DNA of 64,000 bases from Pezizomycotina sp. ARF18 (lineage: Eukaryota; Ascomycota), in NCBI GenBank assembly GCA_002224055.1, contig AZLU01000096.1:1-64000 (forward strand), read 5' to 3'. The translations under genes were made by a program, and so were the position numbers. Below are positions 11,914 to 22,473 of this stretch, piece by piece; position 1 is the stretch's first letter; every line of letters begins with the position of its first letter. The notes under the pieces are model-generated. The model did no database searches. It worked only from the letters and a program-made list of their open reading frames with translations, and was not told the DNA's origin.

Positions 11914-14900
11914 GCGTCGCCTCCTGAGGCAAAAAAACTTCAATTCACCTCCGTTTACTTGAAGAGAAAAACCGTACATTCGGATTCTTGCTTTTGTCGA
12001 TTCGTACTAGTGTCTTAAGCTCGTCAGCCGTGCAGGACATCATTCCTGTAAGCTCCGCGTCGTTCACCAAGACGGCGAGCGAGACAGTAATGACAGGATT
12101 TTACGACGCGCCAAAGGCCAGAATGGCGGCCGTCTACCGCGGGTGAAACTTCCACTCGCCTTTCATACGGTGTTAATTAGGTGATCACCTCCCGATCGGG
12201 GAATTTCTGATTGATGTGAGAGTCAACTGCCGCTTCATGAACCAGCCGTCTTCCGGCCCGGTTAACATGGTTATAAATCGTTATTTATATCATGCCAAAT
12301 ATGCGACACTTATATTATAGACCATCGTTGCTACGAACGAAAGATCTAGATTGCGAATTCTAAATATTTACGGTTAGACTTTGCTAGCGTTTTCAACATT
12401 ATTTTCTCTTATACTCTGCCAAGCCGCGCTAATATAACGATAGCGTTAAGGGTTCGAGCCTGAAATGAAGCAAAAGCCATCCCGGACATTCTTCAAGTAT
12501 GAAAGATCATCTAATACACTTGGAACAAATCGAACACTTGATCGTTTGTATTTTATACCTTTGCAAAGGGGAAAAAAAAAAGGATCGATAATCAGAAGAA
12601 CTTTTGATCCTATCATCGTGACCAGGCATGCATTCGGCAGTTAGCCGCTCCTCCGAGCTCCGAGCCTCCCTCATCACAACTTGATTATCCTAAAGCCCGC
12701 TCTGCTATATAAATCGACATTGAAATGAGTCCTATGTTAACTGCTTTCGCCTTGAATTGCCAGACTCTAATAAGATTTTAACCACTCACATTAGTGGCGC
12801 CCCGTTATAGGGTCGAGTGCACGGTGATATATGAACCCAAAAAAAAAGGTTAGAGAAGCAAAAAAGAACTTCGTTCCACCCTGGCCAGGGATGTACTAGA
12901 AGAAAGAAAAACCTCCGGCTGGCTGGTTTTTACTTTGAAAGAATGGTAGCAACGGTTCTTTACCTGGACTTTGCGTATCTAGGCTTTCCTTCTAGTAATT
13001 CCTAAGCCGCCTGAGGCGACAGCGACTTTATACGACTTGGATCTGCTGGCGCACGCGTCTGGAAGAAGAACCGTGAGTCGTTTCAGAGCCTAACACCCTT
13101 CAACCACCGCGGTGGGGTAACGGTTCTTCAAGGTTCCGTCCTTAGCTCTGTAGGACAGCCAGCGATTTTCAAGATTTGTCGAATATTTCCTGGACTCGTT
13201 TAGGAAATATTTCTATATCATGTTTAGACCCGCTGGGCTACCTTCCGCTAGTGGGAGATACCTGGTGAGATATAGGTTATTTAAGGGTTCCTTCCATTTC
13301 ATCGCTACAATTCGGGTTAGTTGCGAAACAGGGAAATCGGCTCAAATGCCCTCACCAGGTTACCTTCGTTTCAAACGACGAATGGCTTTTGATTCACTGC
13401 GATTTTATTTTTTTTTTAACTTCTTTTAATAGGAGTTATTTGGGGATTTTATTATATATATTTCATAGCGTGTTGGGATATAGTCTCCCTTCCATCTTCT
13501 ACTACCCCACTTCAAACAAGTATTCCCAACAAGTTTACATTGATTAAGTCGATTAACGATCTCATTGCTGTTTTTCTGTTTGCTCTTTTGTTTTTTCCAA
13601 TAGAAGATCAATGAATGGCTGATAATATTGGTATTATCACCTATATATTCGATATATATCTTATATAGACTAGAGGAAATAGGGAGCGGTGGGGAGTTGA
13701 GGTTGGGGGTTAAATAGGGTTTGGGTGCACCGAACTTCCTCGTCGAAGCGAGCACAACCGGAGCAACACCCGCCCGGGGAAATTGATTTTCCGAGTCCGA
13801 TTGAATATGGTGATTCAGATCAGCTTCATATGGACAGACCAAAAATTCAATTTCGAGTTGTAAAACCTCCATTAACTCAACTTTTCATGGCGATTCCTGC
13901 ATACGGATTACCAGGATGCAACTTGATAGATCGTTATTGTAGTTTAAATGATTATACCATAAAAGGAGAGTCTGATAAAAGATACTTGATACAGGGAGGT
14001 CTAGGCCCTCACCGTTTGGCCACTGGCTGTTTTCATCATGACGATCTTGAGAAAGGTTAAAGCTTAAGCTAACTCTAATGAATGTTCTCACCAATCAACG
14101 GTACAAGACCACGTCACAAGATAAGTTGAATTACTGTGGCCTCGACCTTTTGAGTTCAATGTTCCTCTTCAATCGGTCTTCGACGATGTTCCACGCCTGG
14201 TAATGGCTTGCTCTGACTGGCCTTTCCATCGTGTATACGTGCATGCAGTTTGTCCCTTTGCTTCTTCTTAAATTTTCTCACATACACGTCTTGACTGTAA
14301 CCCGACGCGCAAACTCCCGGTCCAGTTCGGATTAGGGCAGTGCATTTGCCGCTGAGAGGCCGCACGAGGTTATCGGCGGAGATCCGGATGTTAAAACGGG
14401 AGAATTTCCCTTTGATTTGAGACCTTCCCGATCTTTGGGGCCACGGAGAAAACACCTCCCGGCAATCGCTTTATCCCTTTCGCTGTCTATCCTCATGTAT
14501 ATTCTATTACATTGACCCGTTTCGCTTACTACCGAGCCTTTATCCCAAGTTTTGTTTCGCCAATAGCGTAGCATCGGTGATTGCTTCTGCTCCCTTCTTG
14601 CTTGGAGATCGACCGTCTTCACCGATAGCTTAGCTATCAGGGAGAGATATTTTAAGTTGTCTTTCTCCCAGAGATCTCGATTTTCCTCGAATCCCATACA
14701 TCTCCATTCCCGAAAACACTTTCTCTCGCCGCCGGTCAGGTCTTTCACTCCGATCCACCGCTTTTTTAACCTTTCAACCTGGCATACATTGCGTCGAAGA
14801 CTTTCCCATTGAAGGGAGCGAAGCTCGAAGGAAGTAAGAAAAAAAAAATCTTAATAGCAAAAAGAAAGAAAAAAAAGCGTCGATATACTCGATACAGTAT

Positions 14901-15110
14901 CAGAATAGCTACCTTTTACCGAGCTTCAATCTATACGACCGAGATTAAGCTTTCTTACATCGGGTTAATAATTTTTCCTTTCTCGATCCAAGGTTTTTAT
15001 TCCTCAGTATAGAATCCCTCCTTGGTTATATCTCTGCTGGCCTCTTTTTCATATTTGCTATTGTTGTGGTCGTCGCTATCGTTGCCCTAAGTAAAACATA
15101 ATCTTACGGC
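11914..15110. other. gene-free stretch with overlapping spurious frames
   Basis: The longest frames here (148 codons on - at 13426-13872, 111 codons on + at 13725-14060, 138 codons on - at 14332-14748) partly overlap each other on opposite strands. None starts in a convincing context or contains a motif I recognise. A 20-bp sequence at 12853-12872 recurs at 7069-7088. Confidence 0.45.
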
Positions 15111-15114
15111 AGAG

Positions 15115-17356
15115 GGATGACACCATTAGCAATAGTCATCGATCTCAAGGGCTCCTAGAATCGAACAAGGCTATTAACGAGGACATTCTAAGTCCCGGTG
15201 GACAATCAATATTCGATGCCCCTTATAGACAAGAGGTTCACCGTCCAAGAACTTTCGAGGAAATTTCAAAGACGTCGATCAAATTATGGATAGTGGTTCG
15301 GAAACCTGGCTCAACGACGCCATCAACGGGGATGGATACGGTCTGGGTGGTCTCTTCGATGTTAATGGACCTCTCTCAAATGATAACTCAGCCAATGAGA
15401 ATACCCAAAACGGGAATGGCCTATAAATGGAAATGATAACTGGATGATAGCGAGATGCAGGACTCTCAAGTAGAAGAAACACGACTGTTGACCCTCAGGC
15501 TTCGCAGGCACGAGCCCGGACGATCATAAAAAAGAGGGAGGAGAAGAAGAAGTGGATATGCACGAAAATGACAAAGAGCTCGACAGCGCAACAACAAAGA
15601 TGAAGAAGACTTAGATGGCATGCATGATACCATCAGGGTTGCGCAACCTAATAAGAAGACAAGGATAACGAGGAAGAGAATCAACCGAACAAGCAGAGTA
15701 AAAATTCTGAAAACCTGCCCGCAGCAAAAAAGTCTGCCACCCGGGAGGACCCAAATAATTTGCAGGAAAGCCTCCGTTTACAAATATGAGAAGTGGGCAC
15801 TGGTACTTCCAGCTTTCGGCGGATGAGCTCAGCTGAGCTGGCGATTGAAAACAATATCTCTAAAATTCGGGGCGAGGGCCATCTAGGTGCAGGTGCTTCC
15901 GCAGAGAAATTAGACAAAGACGAATCGCTGGAGAAGCTCGTTGAGAATCAGCCGCCGGAGGCAAGTGAAAACGAAAGCATAGAGTGCATGCGCCGGCGTG
16001 TGCAATATGCCACTCTGGAAAACCAAAGAGGCCGATCGGAAGGTGTAGGGAAGCTCTGGTGTACTGCAGAATCACATCGCACCCCAATTAGAACGAAGCC
16101 ACACCTCGACGCCGACCAAGCTTGATTCGCATTAGGCAACAAATTGCGTTTTATGAGAATGCAATTAATGAAGCGATTCGCAATGGCTTAATTCCTGTAA
16201 CCCGGCCTTATACCAGTTTTGGACGAACTGCGGCAGAAGGAAAGAGTCGCCTTCAATTCCATTATATGATGACTTTGGATTGCAACGATCCAAAGCGCGA
16301 TAGCGTATGAGATGAAGCTACAGCTCCACAAGAGCCGTCGGATGCAGAAGACGAAGAAAGGCGGACGAATTACTACATCAGCAGCAGCAGCAGCAGCAAG
16401 ACCAGTATATGCGTAATATCACCCTCAGTTCCATGCGCAACGGGTATCGAGGGCCTTCCAAGATTTCAGCAAAACTTGGACCGAGGCTGATGCAGGGCAT
16501 GATGGCGCCGGACAATTCCCTCCACATCCTTATATTAATAGGCAGGGCTTCCTCATAACCCTCTCCTTGGAGTTTAGACCCGCGGAGGAGCTCTTACCCG
16601 ACGACGATGATGTGTTCACGAATGGGATCTTTGACGACCGAGAGCAGAAGGGGTACACACTTCCTCCGAGCCCGCAGAACGGTGCTAGGCCAAGAAGCCT
16701 GCCTAATATCGAAAATAGCCTCAAGAGAAAAAGTACCACGGCGGCGACGAACCCGCTGGCACGTCCAACGCAAAGAAGCCTAGAGGATCAGGCGAAGCTT
16801 CTGTATCTCCAAAACCGAATTCCAAGAAAAGGATGGGAAGCGAACAAGTCCATCGGCGGCAACGCACCGGGGTCGAGGCCAACCAGACCGCTGCCGCGAA
16901 GGAAATCAAGATTCCGCTGAACTGCATCTCCAGATATCTGGTAGAAATAGCCAAGCCTCTCCCCAGACCAGCTTATGATGCCGGCACATCGGAGATAATC
17001 CAGTCTACACCGTTTTTACCGCAATAGGCGCGAGAACATCATGCTGAAGCAGGGTAAAAGTATCGAATGCCGCCACTGCCACAAGGGATTCAGCCGTTGG
17101 CAACCTCAACGGGAAAGCCTGTCGGATACCACACTCGGGTCCGATCCATCGGCTGGACGGCGGCGCGCCGGTGGCTCAATGCTGTGGCCAACAGGTGACT
17201 GACCCGCTGAATAGCTTTTGCTACAGCGGGGTTCACGAGATGTCAGACCCCGATATCTCAATGTTTGGGAACGGGATTGGAAACCCTTTCGAGGATATAA
17301 ACAGTTTCGCGGCGCTATGCTGGGAAATCAGCAGAAGCGAAGAGCTGACAGGATGA
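15115..17356 (+). pseudogene. unrecognised polar, Gln-rich protein gene, multiply frameshifted
   Basis: I do not recognise the family. Coding character is visible as stretches of polar, low-stop sequence that change frame. In order: DDTISNSHRSQGLLES (15117), GGQSIFDAPYRQEVHRP (about 15200), MDSGSETWLNDAINGDGYG (15286), SSAELAIENNISKIRGEG (15827), LDKDESLEKLVENQPPEA (about 15910), IRQQIAFYENAINEAIRNGL (about 16128), a CAG/Gln repeat followed by DQYMRNITLSSMRNGYRG (about 16380-16450), EFRPAEELLPDDDDVF (16570), SIECRHCHKGF (about 17060) and NGIGNPFEDINSFAALCWEI (about 17270). The CxxC in ECRHCHKGF hints at a small metal-binding end. The GCAG just before 15112 could be a splice acceptor, so a 5' exon may lie upstream. 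At least eight frame changes are needed. A nuclear regulatory protein would fit the composition, but this is inference only. Confidence 0.5.
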
Positions 17357-17902
17357 ACCAAAAGTAAGCCGCATTGCTCGCGAGTTCCTTGTGTTCTTGA
17401 ATTGTTTTACTAGTACTTGTAAAAAAGTGGGATTGCTAACATCTCAAACCTGCGCATCACGTATCAGCGGTGAACTCCCTGGTGCCTATTCCTTGCCACG
17501 GGCTTTTTGGTATATCCCATTTGCAAAAATGCAGGTATTACATATAAACACCCTCCAATTTTCACCCCCCCCCACTATGCGGAAAGTATTTACTATTATC
17601 AGAGTTATGTTATCGTTTTCCCCGTTCTTTCCTGGAGTTCACAGACTTGTCACAGAGTTGATATTTTTTTTTCGTTAATGCGTTAGTCCGTTATATTTCC
17701 ATCTTGCAGTTTTCCATTCTAAGTCCGTTCCGTCATATATTATCATCCATTGCTTTCACGTTTCTCCTTCAAGGCTCGATTTCGGCGTCTTCTACATTTC
17801 TTATCCTCACCCATTTACATTCATTTGATTTGAAAAGCGATACTTCATCTGAATCCATCCACTGGCGACATTCTCTCCTTTAGCTATCCAACCTTATCCA
17901 TC
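17357..17902. other. short gene-free gap
   Basis: T- and C-rich DNA. The last part (17700-17900) is pyrimidine-rich and looks like a 5' leader for the small frame beginning near 17903-17920. Confidence 0.4.
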
Positions 17903-17919
17903 ATGATCCGGTGTCTTCC

Positions 17920-18291
17920 ATGTCTCCCCGTCGGTATTATGTCGAGACAACCGAAAATCGAGGCCTCGCGATTACTTTGTGGTTTGAGCGAACGGTGGAT
18001 CTTTGGTCTGTGCTCCTTAGTACCACGCGAATATCGTGGGCACCAGGAAAATCATGGCGCAGAAAAAAACACCCATTTTGATAAGGAGCGTGTAAATAAG
18101 CAAGCAGTCTTCCTTCTTCCTTGGCCAGGGTCGCATTTTGAATTCTTAAGCTTCTACGCTCTTTAAATAAGGTAAGGTGTAATAATGATGAGCAGGGCGG
18201 CCAGGATTTCCTTCTGAATGACCCGGAGATACAAATTGTGCTGAAAATCTCCGGACTTCTAGGCGAAGAAAAACATCAAGTACGCAGTTGA
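17920..18291 (+). pseudogene. small unrecognised gene relic
   Basis: Two protein-like segments sit after a pyrimidine-rich leader. The first begins at an ATG (17920) and contains RRYYVETTENRGLAITLWFE and TVDLWSVLLSTTRIS. The second, about 18190-18291, reads GGQDFLLNDPEIQIVLKISG and ends at a TGA. They lie in different contexts, so either an intron (about 18090-18180) or frame loss separates them. An alternative ATG at 17903 is in another frame. I do not know the family. The smooth, stop-free character of both segments is the only evidence. Confidence 0.3.
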
Positions 18292-18465
18292 TTTTTTTTG
18301 TTTCTTTAGTAATAGTTCGGTTTATTAAATTGGTTAGATCTAGTTTTCTTGTTAATGTAGTTTTTATACTAGTAATCTCTTTTCTTGTGAAGCATTATGG
18401 TATTTAGTGTACGCAGCTCGGCGTTTTTCGATTAGTGGCTATTTGGTCACCTCGGCTTGAATATC

Positions 18466-19116
18466 CTAGTCATCATCCGGGACCGTGATAGCGCACGGTT
18501 GACAGTCCGGATCCGTCTTACCGATCCCTCCGAGCTTATCATATTTAACTACGTGCCGCTGCCCTGCTTACAACGAAGAACCGACCGTCACCCTATACTC
18601 CCCTTCACTATCTCTAACTCGAAGATTAACGAGCTGGTGAAGTACGTGTTAACGCTCCATGTTTCAGACTCCTTCTTGAACTGGATCGGGGCGAGGAGCG
18701 GCAGTCCGGCTTCTTTCTGTCGAGTACCGCGTTGTGGTAAAGCATCGGCTGGTCGCTGTTGAACGCGACGTCGAGAAAGGCCGGTGTCGGTGGTGAGGCG
18801 GCGGGTTTTCTCGTTTAAGGAGAAGATTTTCTGAGGAGTATCGGAGACGGATGTGGTGCCGTCGGCGTTGCTAATTGGTACTCAGGTGTCAATAGGGATT
18901 TTTAATTGGAAGGTTGCCAGTGGATGTGAGGAAGTACCTACAGGTGGACATATTTCCACTGGAAACTCTCACTTCGGATGATCTGGATGGCGAAAGGGCC
19001 GTAGATATCCTTTGGCGGCGGAACTGGCCCTTGTGTTTACCCAGACAAAGCGGCGTTCGAGAGGACTCGCGATCGAAAAGGCGGTAGACAGAAGTAGCTA
19101 CAATTGAAACCTTCAT
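18466..19116 (-). pseudogene. unrecognised small gene relic on the minus strand
   Basis: A TATAAATA on the minus strand (19228-19235) lies about 112 nt before an ATG at 19116, with a CT-rich leader between. The product begins MKVSIVATSVYRLF. It then moves through frames with protein-like segments: KDIYGPFAIQIIRSESFQWK, DVAFNSDQPMLYHNAVLD, PIQFKKESETWSVNTYFTSS continuing LIFELEIVKG, and KYDKLGGIGKTDPDCQPCAI ending at a TAG (18466). At least four frame changes are needed. The N-terminus could be a secretion signal, but I cannot place the family. Confidence 0.38.
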
Positions 19117-19227
19117 TTTGGCACCTGGTTTATGACGCGAAAGAAAAGAGGGGCCGTAATCACAAAGGAATAGAACGAGAGAGCGACAGTAGTGGTGATT
19201 GAATAGGGCAGAAGCAGACGTTTGTGC

Positions 19228-19235
19228 TATTTATA
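19228..19235 (-). promoter_or_regulatory. TATA box of the minus-strand relic
   Basis: TATAAATA reads on the minus strand, about 112 nt upstream of the ATG at 19116. A matching TATAAATA lies on the plus strand at 20551, so the two unrecognised relics are divergently arranged around a 1.3-kb spacer. Confidence 0.45.
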
Positions 19236-20550
19236 TGTGAGCGAATCTCTCCAGAAGCGTCTCTTAAAGTGTCAATGTATACCTTCTGACAAGAGACAAG
19301 AGGAGCTGCCGTCTGAAAGTTCTATCAAAATCTAGAGCATAATACATAGTTATAACGAAACAAAAAGTTACTGAGATCTGAAAACTTGCGACGGACATTG
19401 ATTACCGCCCGGCGGAACAATACTGCTGCCGAGCAAAATATTACAAGGAGCTGTTCTCGTAATGTAGGCAGTCCACGCCTCTAAGGAAATTGTTTGATGG
19501 GTGAGGCGGAGGCTTTATATCCCAGTAAACCGGTGTCTCGGCGGTTGCCCGTACCCAGCGATTCAGAGACACTCGGACGGTGAACCTCCATTTAATTGAG
19601 AAACTAGGAGCGAACATTGTTAACCTTTAAGAGTACTCGGACCTTTCGCTACGAATGAGCTAACTTGTTTATCATGGAACAGATTAATACTTAACTCAAG
19701 TCCATCCTCGCCTCATCTACATAATAGTAGAACCAACGAGCGGACATTTTACTCAAAGTGGCTGGCTGATATAGTAATAATAGAATTGCTAAGGCGTCTC
19801 GTATAAATATTTGTAGTGGTCTGGAGGAAGTTAGACTTAATTACGGTGCATATATATCCTTCGAGCCTCTAAATTATTGTATTCATATTTTTAATCAATT
19901 GCAAACAGCAAAACTACTAGATATATCCAAAAGGATCGTGAATTTTTGAGCCAACAAAGGATTAAAGTTGTGAAACTTCGCCTCCCAAACCCACTATTGT
20001 CGCTGTGGCTTGTGTACGCTAAGCTCTATCAACGACTCCAAGCTGATCTAAACGGGACACACGGCGGAGGGTAATTTTAATTTTATCGATGGAGCTAGAA
20101 TTAAGGAAACTCGCTTTGACCGACGCGGTAACCGTATATCGGATTTTGGTATCATTTGTGAGAGGAGAGATCCAAGGCAGACCACTCGGCTAGAAGAAGA
20201 ATATAATATCCACTCAACAGGAGAATTCATTTGCAGAACTGTATCGTGAAGTAAACAAGATTAAATACTAAGAATATGTGGCTTGCGGGCGGGCTTCTGG
20301 AAAGGTGAGTGAGAGGAGATTTTTTCTTGTATTGAAGCCACTCAAGTCTGAGATTTTGTATACAGACCCCTCGAAATTGTTTCAATGAACGAGATTCCCA
20401 TGGGGAAACATCTGCAGAAGGAGAACCGTAAGCCTTATTCGTATTAATATTACCCGCTCAGGGGTTAGAATTAGCAAGCGCCAGGTCCAATAAATAACGA
20501 TCATGACATGTTATAGATACTGTTGAGTGAAGACCCAATGTCTTCAACTT
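19236..20550. other. spacer between two divergent relics
   Basis: AT-rich DNA without a supportable gene. A short + frame near 20090 (begins MELELRKLALTDAVTVYRIL) might be a fragment, but it has no recognised relatives and no gene context. Confidence 0.4.
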
Positions 20551-20558
20551 TATAAATA
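20551..20558 (+). promoter_or_regulatory. TATA box before the 20.6-kb relic
   Basis: TATAAATA followed by a pyrimidine-rich stretch ending in TTCTTTTCAG at about 20650, which could be a leader intron acceptor. Confidence 0.4.
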
Positions 20559-20650
20559 GCAGCCATCTCCTGCTCCGAAGATCATCGAAAACATTTTTGA
20601 AGTCCATCATTGTCGGCTATCATTCGTTTTTAGCACTACATTCTTTTCAG

Positions 20651-21222
20651 GAATTTGGAGCCGGCTCTGCCCCGTTCGTCCGTTCTTTTCACTACGCTCT
20701 TTCACCAGTCCGTCAACCGAAGTACGAATTATATAGCCCGTTATCCGAAACTTAAACCATGGCCGGACAATACGCGACAAAGGCTCACTGGGTTTCGTGT
20801 ACGCAGCGACATTCCTCCAGTTTTCGATGGAGGTAAGCGCCGCCCGAGCGCGTTGGTATCGACTATATCCAAACCGCCCCCTCCAACAACCAATGTCACC
20901 GGCGGGATCTCCCGTCTATGGATAAGATCATCATTCGAGACGCAGAGGACTCGAAGCTGCCACCTTTGATCAATATTCGCGTCCGGTCCGCCGAATCCTA
21001 CCCTGAACAATAGAGAATACAGCTTGAGTGGCACAGGATACATGCCTACGAACGTCGAGCATCAAACTCATCTACGCTGCTGAAGGGCGATCCTACTCTA
21101 AGCATGGTTTTCGATTAAAGCTCGATTGGTCCCGGGGGCTACTGTACCGGTTTAACGGTATTACAGGTTACTACTTCTGTAATTTTGGAGGAAATGGTTA
21201 CAGCATAAAATTGGAACTATAG
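20651..21222 (+). pseudogene. unrecognised gene relic with promoter-like upstream
   Basis: GC-richer DNA follows the TATA box and a possible splice acceptor. Protein-like segments occur in different frames: GAGSAPFVRSFHYALSPV, FVYAATFLQFSMEVSAARA, DKIIIRDAEDSKLPPLINIR and IKLIYAAEGRSYSKHGFRLK, ending FCNFGGNGYSIKLEL and a stop at about 21220. No family is recognised, and the frame order is my inference. The segment could be a decayed secreted protein or chance frames in GC-rich DNA. Confidence 0.25.
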
Positions 21223-22473
21223 TAGTATGGAATGTTTATACCTTTTTTCTTCGCATGTAAGATAAGATTAGTACGAAGCCGTATTATATATTATCGTATA
21301 CAGTACATGATTTTCTTACGACTCGTAGGGGGGAATTGAATCGAGCGCTTCAATCCTGGTTTCTCTATAGGGCCCATGCACCATCTGTTCAGTGTAATTT
21401 TCTTCTTAAATACACCCTCTTACAAGCACCTCATTGTTATTGAAATCTAGAGCTGACTCAGAGTCGTCTATTGTGCGTTTGGGACGCTATTAACATAGCA
21501 CAATCCAAGTCACCTATACAACTTAGCGATCGGGGAGAATAAATTAGGTGCAGCCGATGGTATCTTTGGGCGGTCAAATATGTCCTAGAAATTCCTCCGC
21601 GAGGTACACTCTGAATCTCACTACGTTACTCTTTGACTTAGTTGATTCCGTTATAGATAGCGTCAAGCTTAGATTTCGTCTGAAATTAATGGTAGATGAG
21701 TTTTTTTTGACCATGTTACCTTGTGGAAGAAGTTTATAAGCTGAATTCCTACCTTGCATTCGTTATAAAATCGAAGGCATCCACATATTATGTATATGGA
21801 AAAGCCTTAAAACCTACTGTACAACCGCCATCCATTTTGAAAACGGATAACACGAATAACGGTGATTCTAATGAGGACTGGAGGGTTTTGTTCCCCATGA
21901 TGCCATATCTTTCAGATCTCTATATAGGTTCTTTTCAGAGTTACTGAGTACATATTAATTATATGCTCAAGCGTACGTACGGTGCGAAAGGAGGGAAACC
22001 AGTATATTTATATTTGCTTGCGCGATTTTTTTTTTTTTCCTTTCTTTCTTACCCTGCTGAGGCTCACTGTCTTATACCCCCCCAAATTTCTCCCACTGAA
22101 ATGAAAACCCCAACAACAACAACTAACCTTTGATCTCGATCCCATAAATCTCCATCTAACTCTCTCTCCACCGGTCGGGGTCGTCGCTCTTCAAATCCAT
22201 CTCGGTCCTCATCTGGCTCCAAGAGCTGCTCTACCTGTATACCGAAGAGCCTCCGAGTCTGGCCCCTTGGGATCTCGCTTTTCCGAGTCCGTCGTTGCGA
22301 GCTTGGAAGGCTTTCAGGACCTACGAACTGGGATCACGGCTTCCTCACATATACCTTCCTCCGGCACTGGTAAAAGGTCCTTTCCATCATCCTTCCTATA
22401 CTTTGCGGCATCACAAGGAGAGTCCATTTTTTTTTAAACCAAGTTTCCATCTGAAAGGTGTGCTTTTCGCAGA
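21223..22473. other. intergenic, including the leader of the DUF4470-MYND gene
   Basis: AT-rich to about 22000, then a T/C-rich leader (22027-22230) that suits a fungal 5' leader. The frame at 22295-22699 overlaps the first exon of the next gene in another frame and is not called. Confidence 0.45.

Noticed and set aside
13426-14060. 148-codon minus frame overlapping a 111-codon plus frame
   Set aside because: They share the same DNA on opposite strands, and neither has a domain, good start context or introns.
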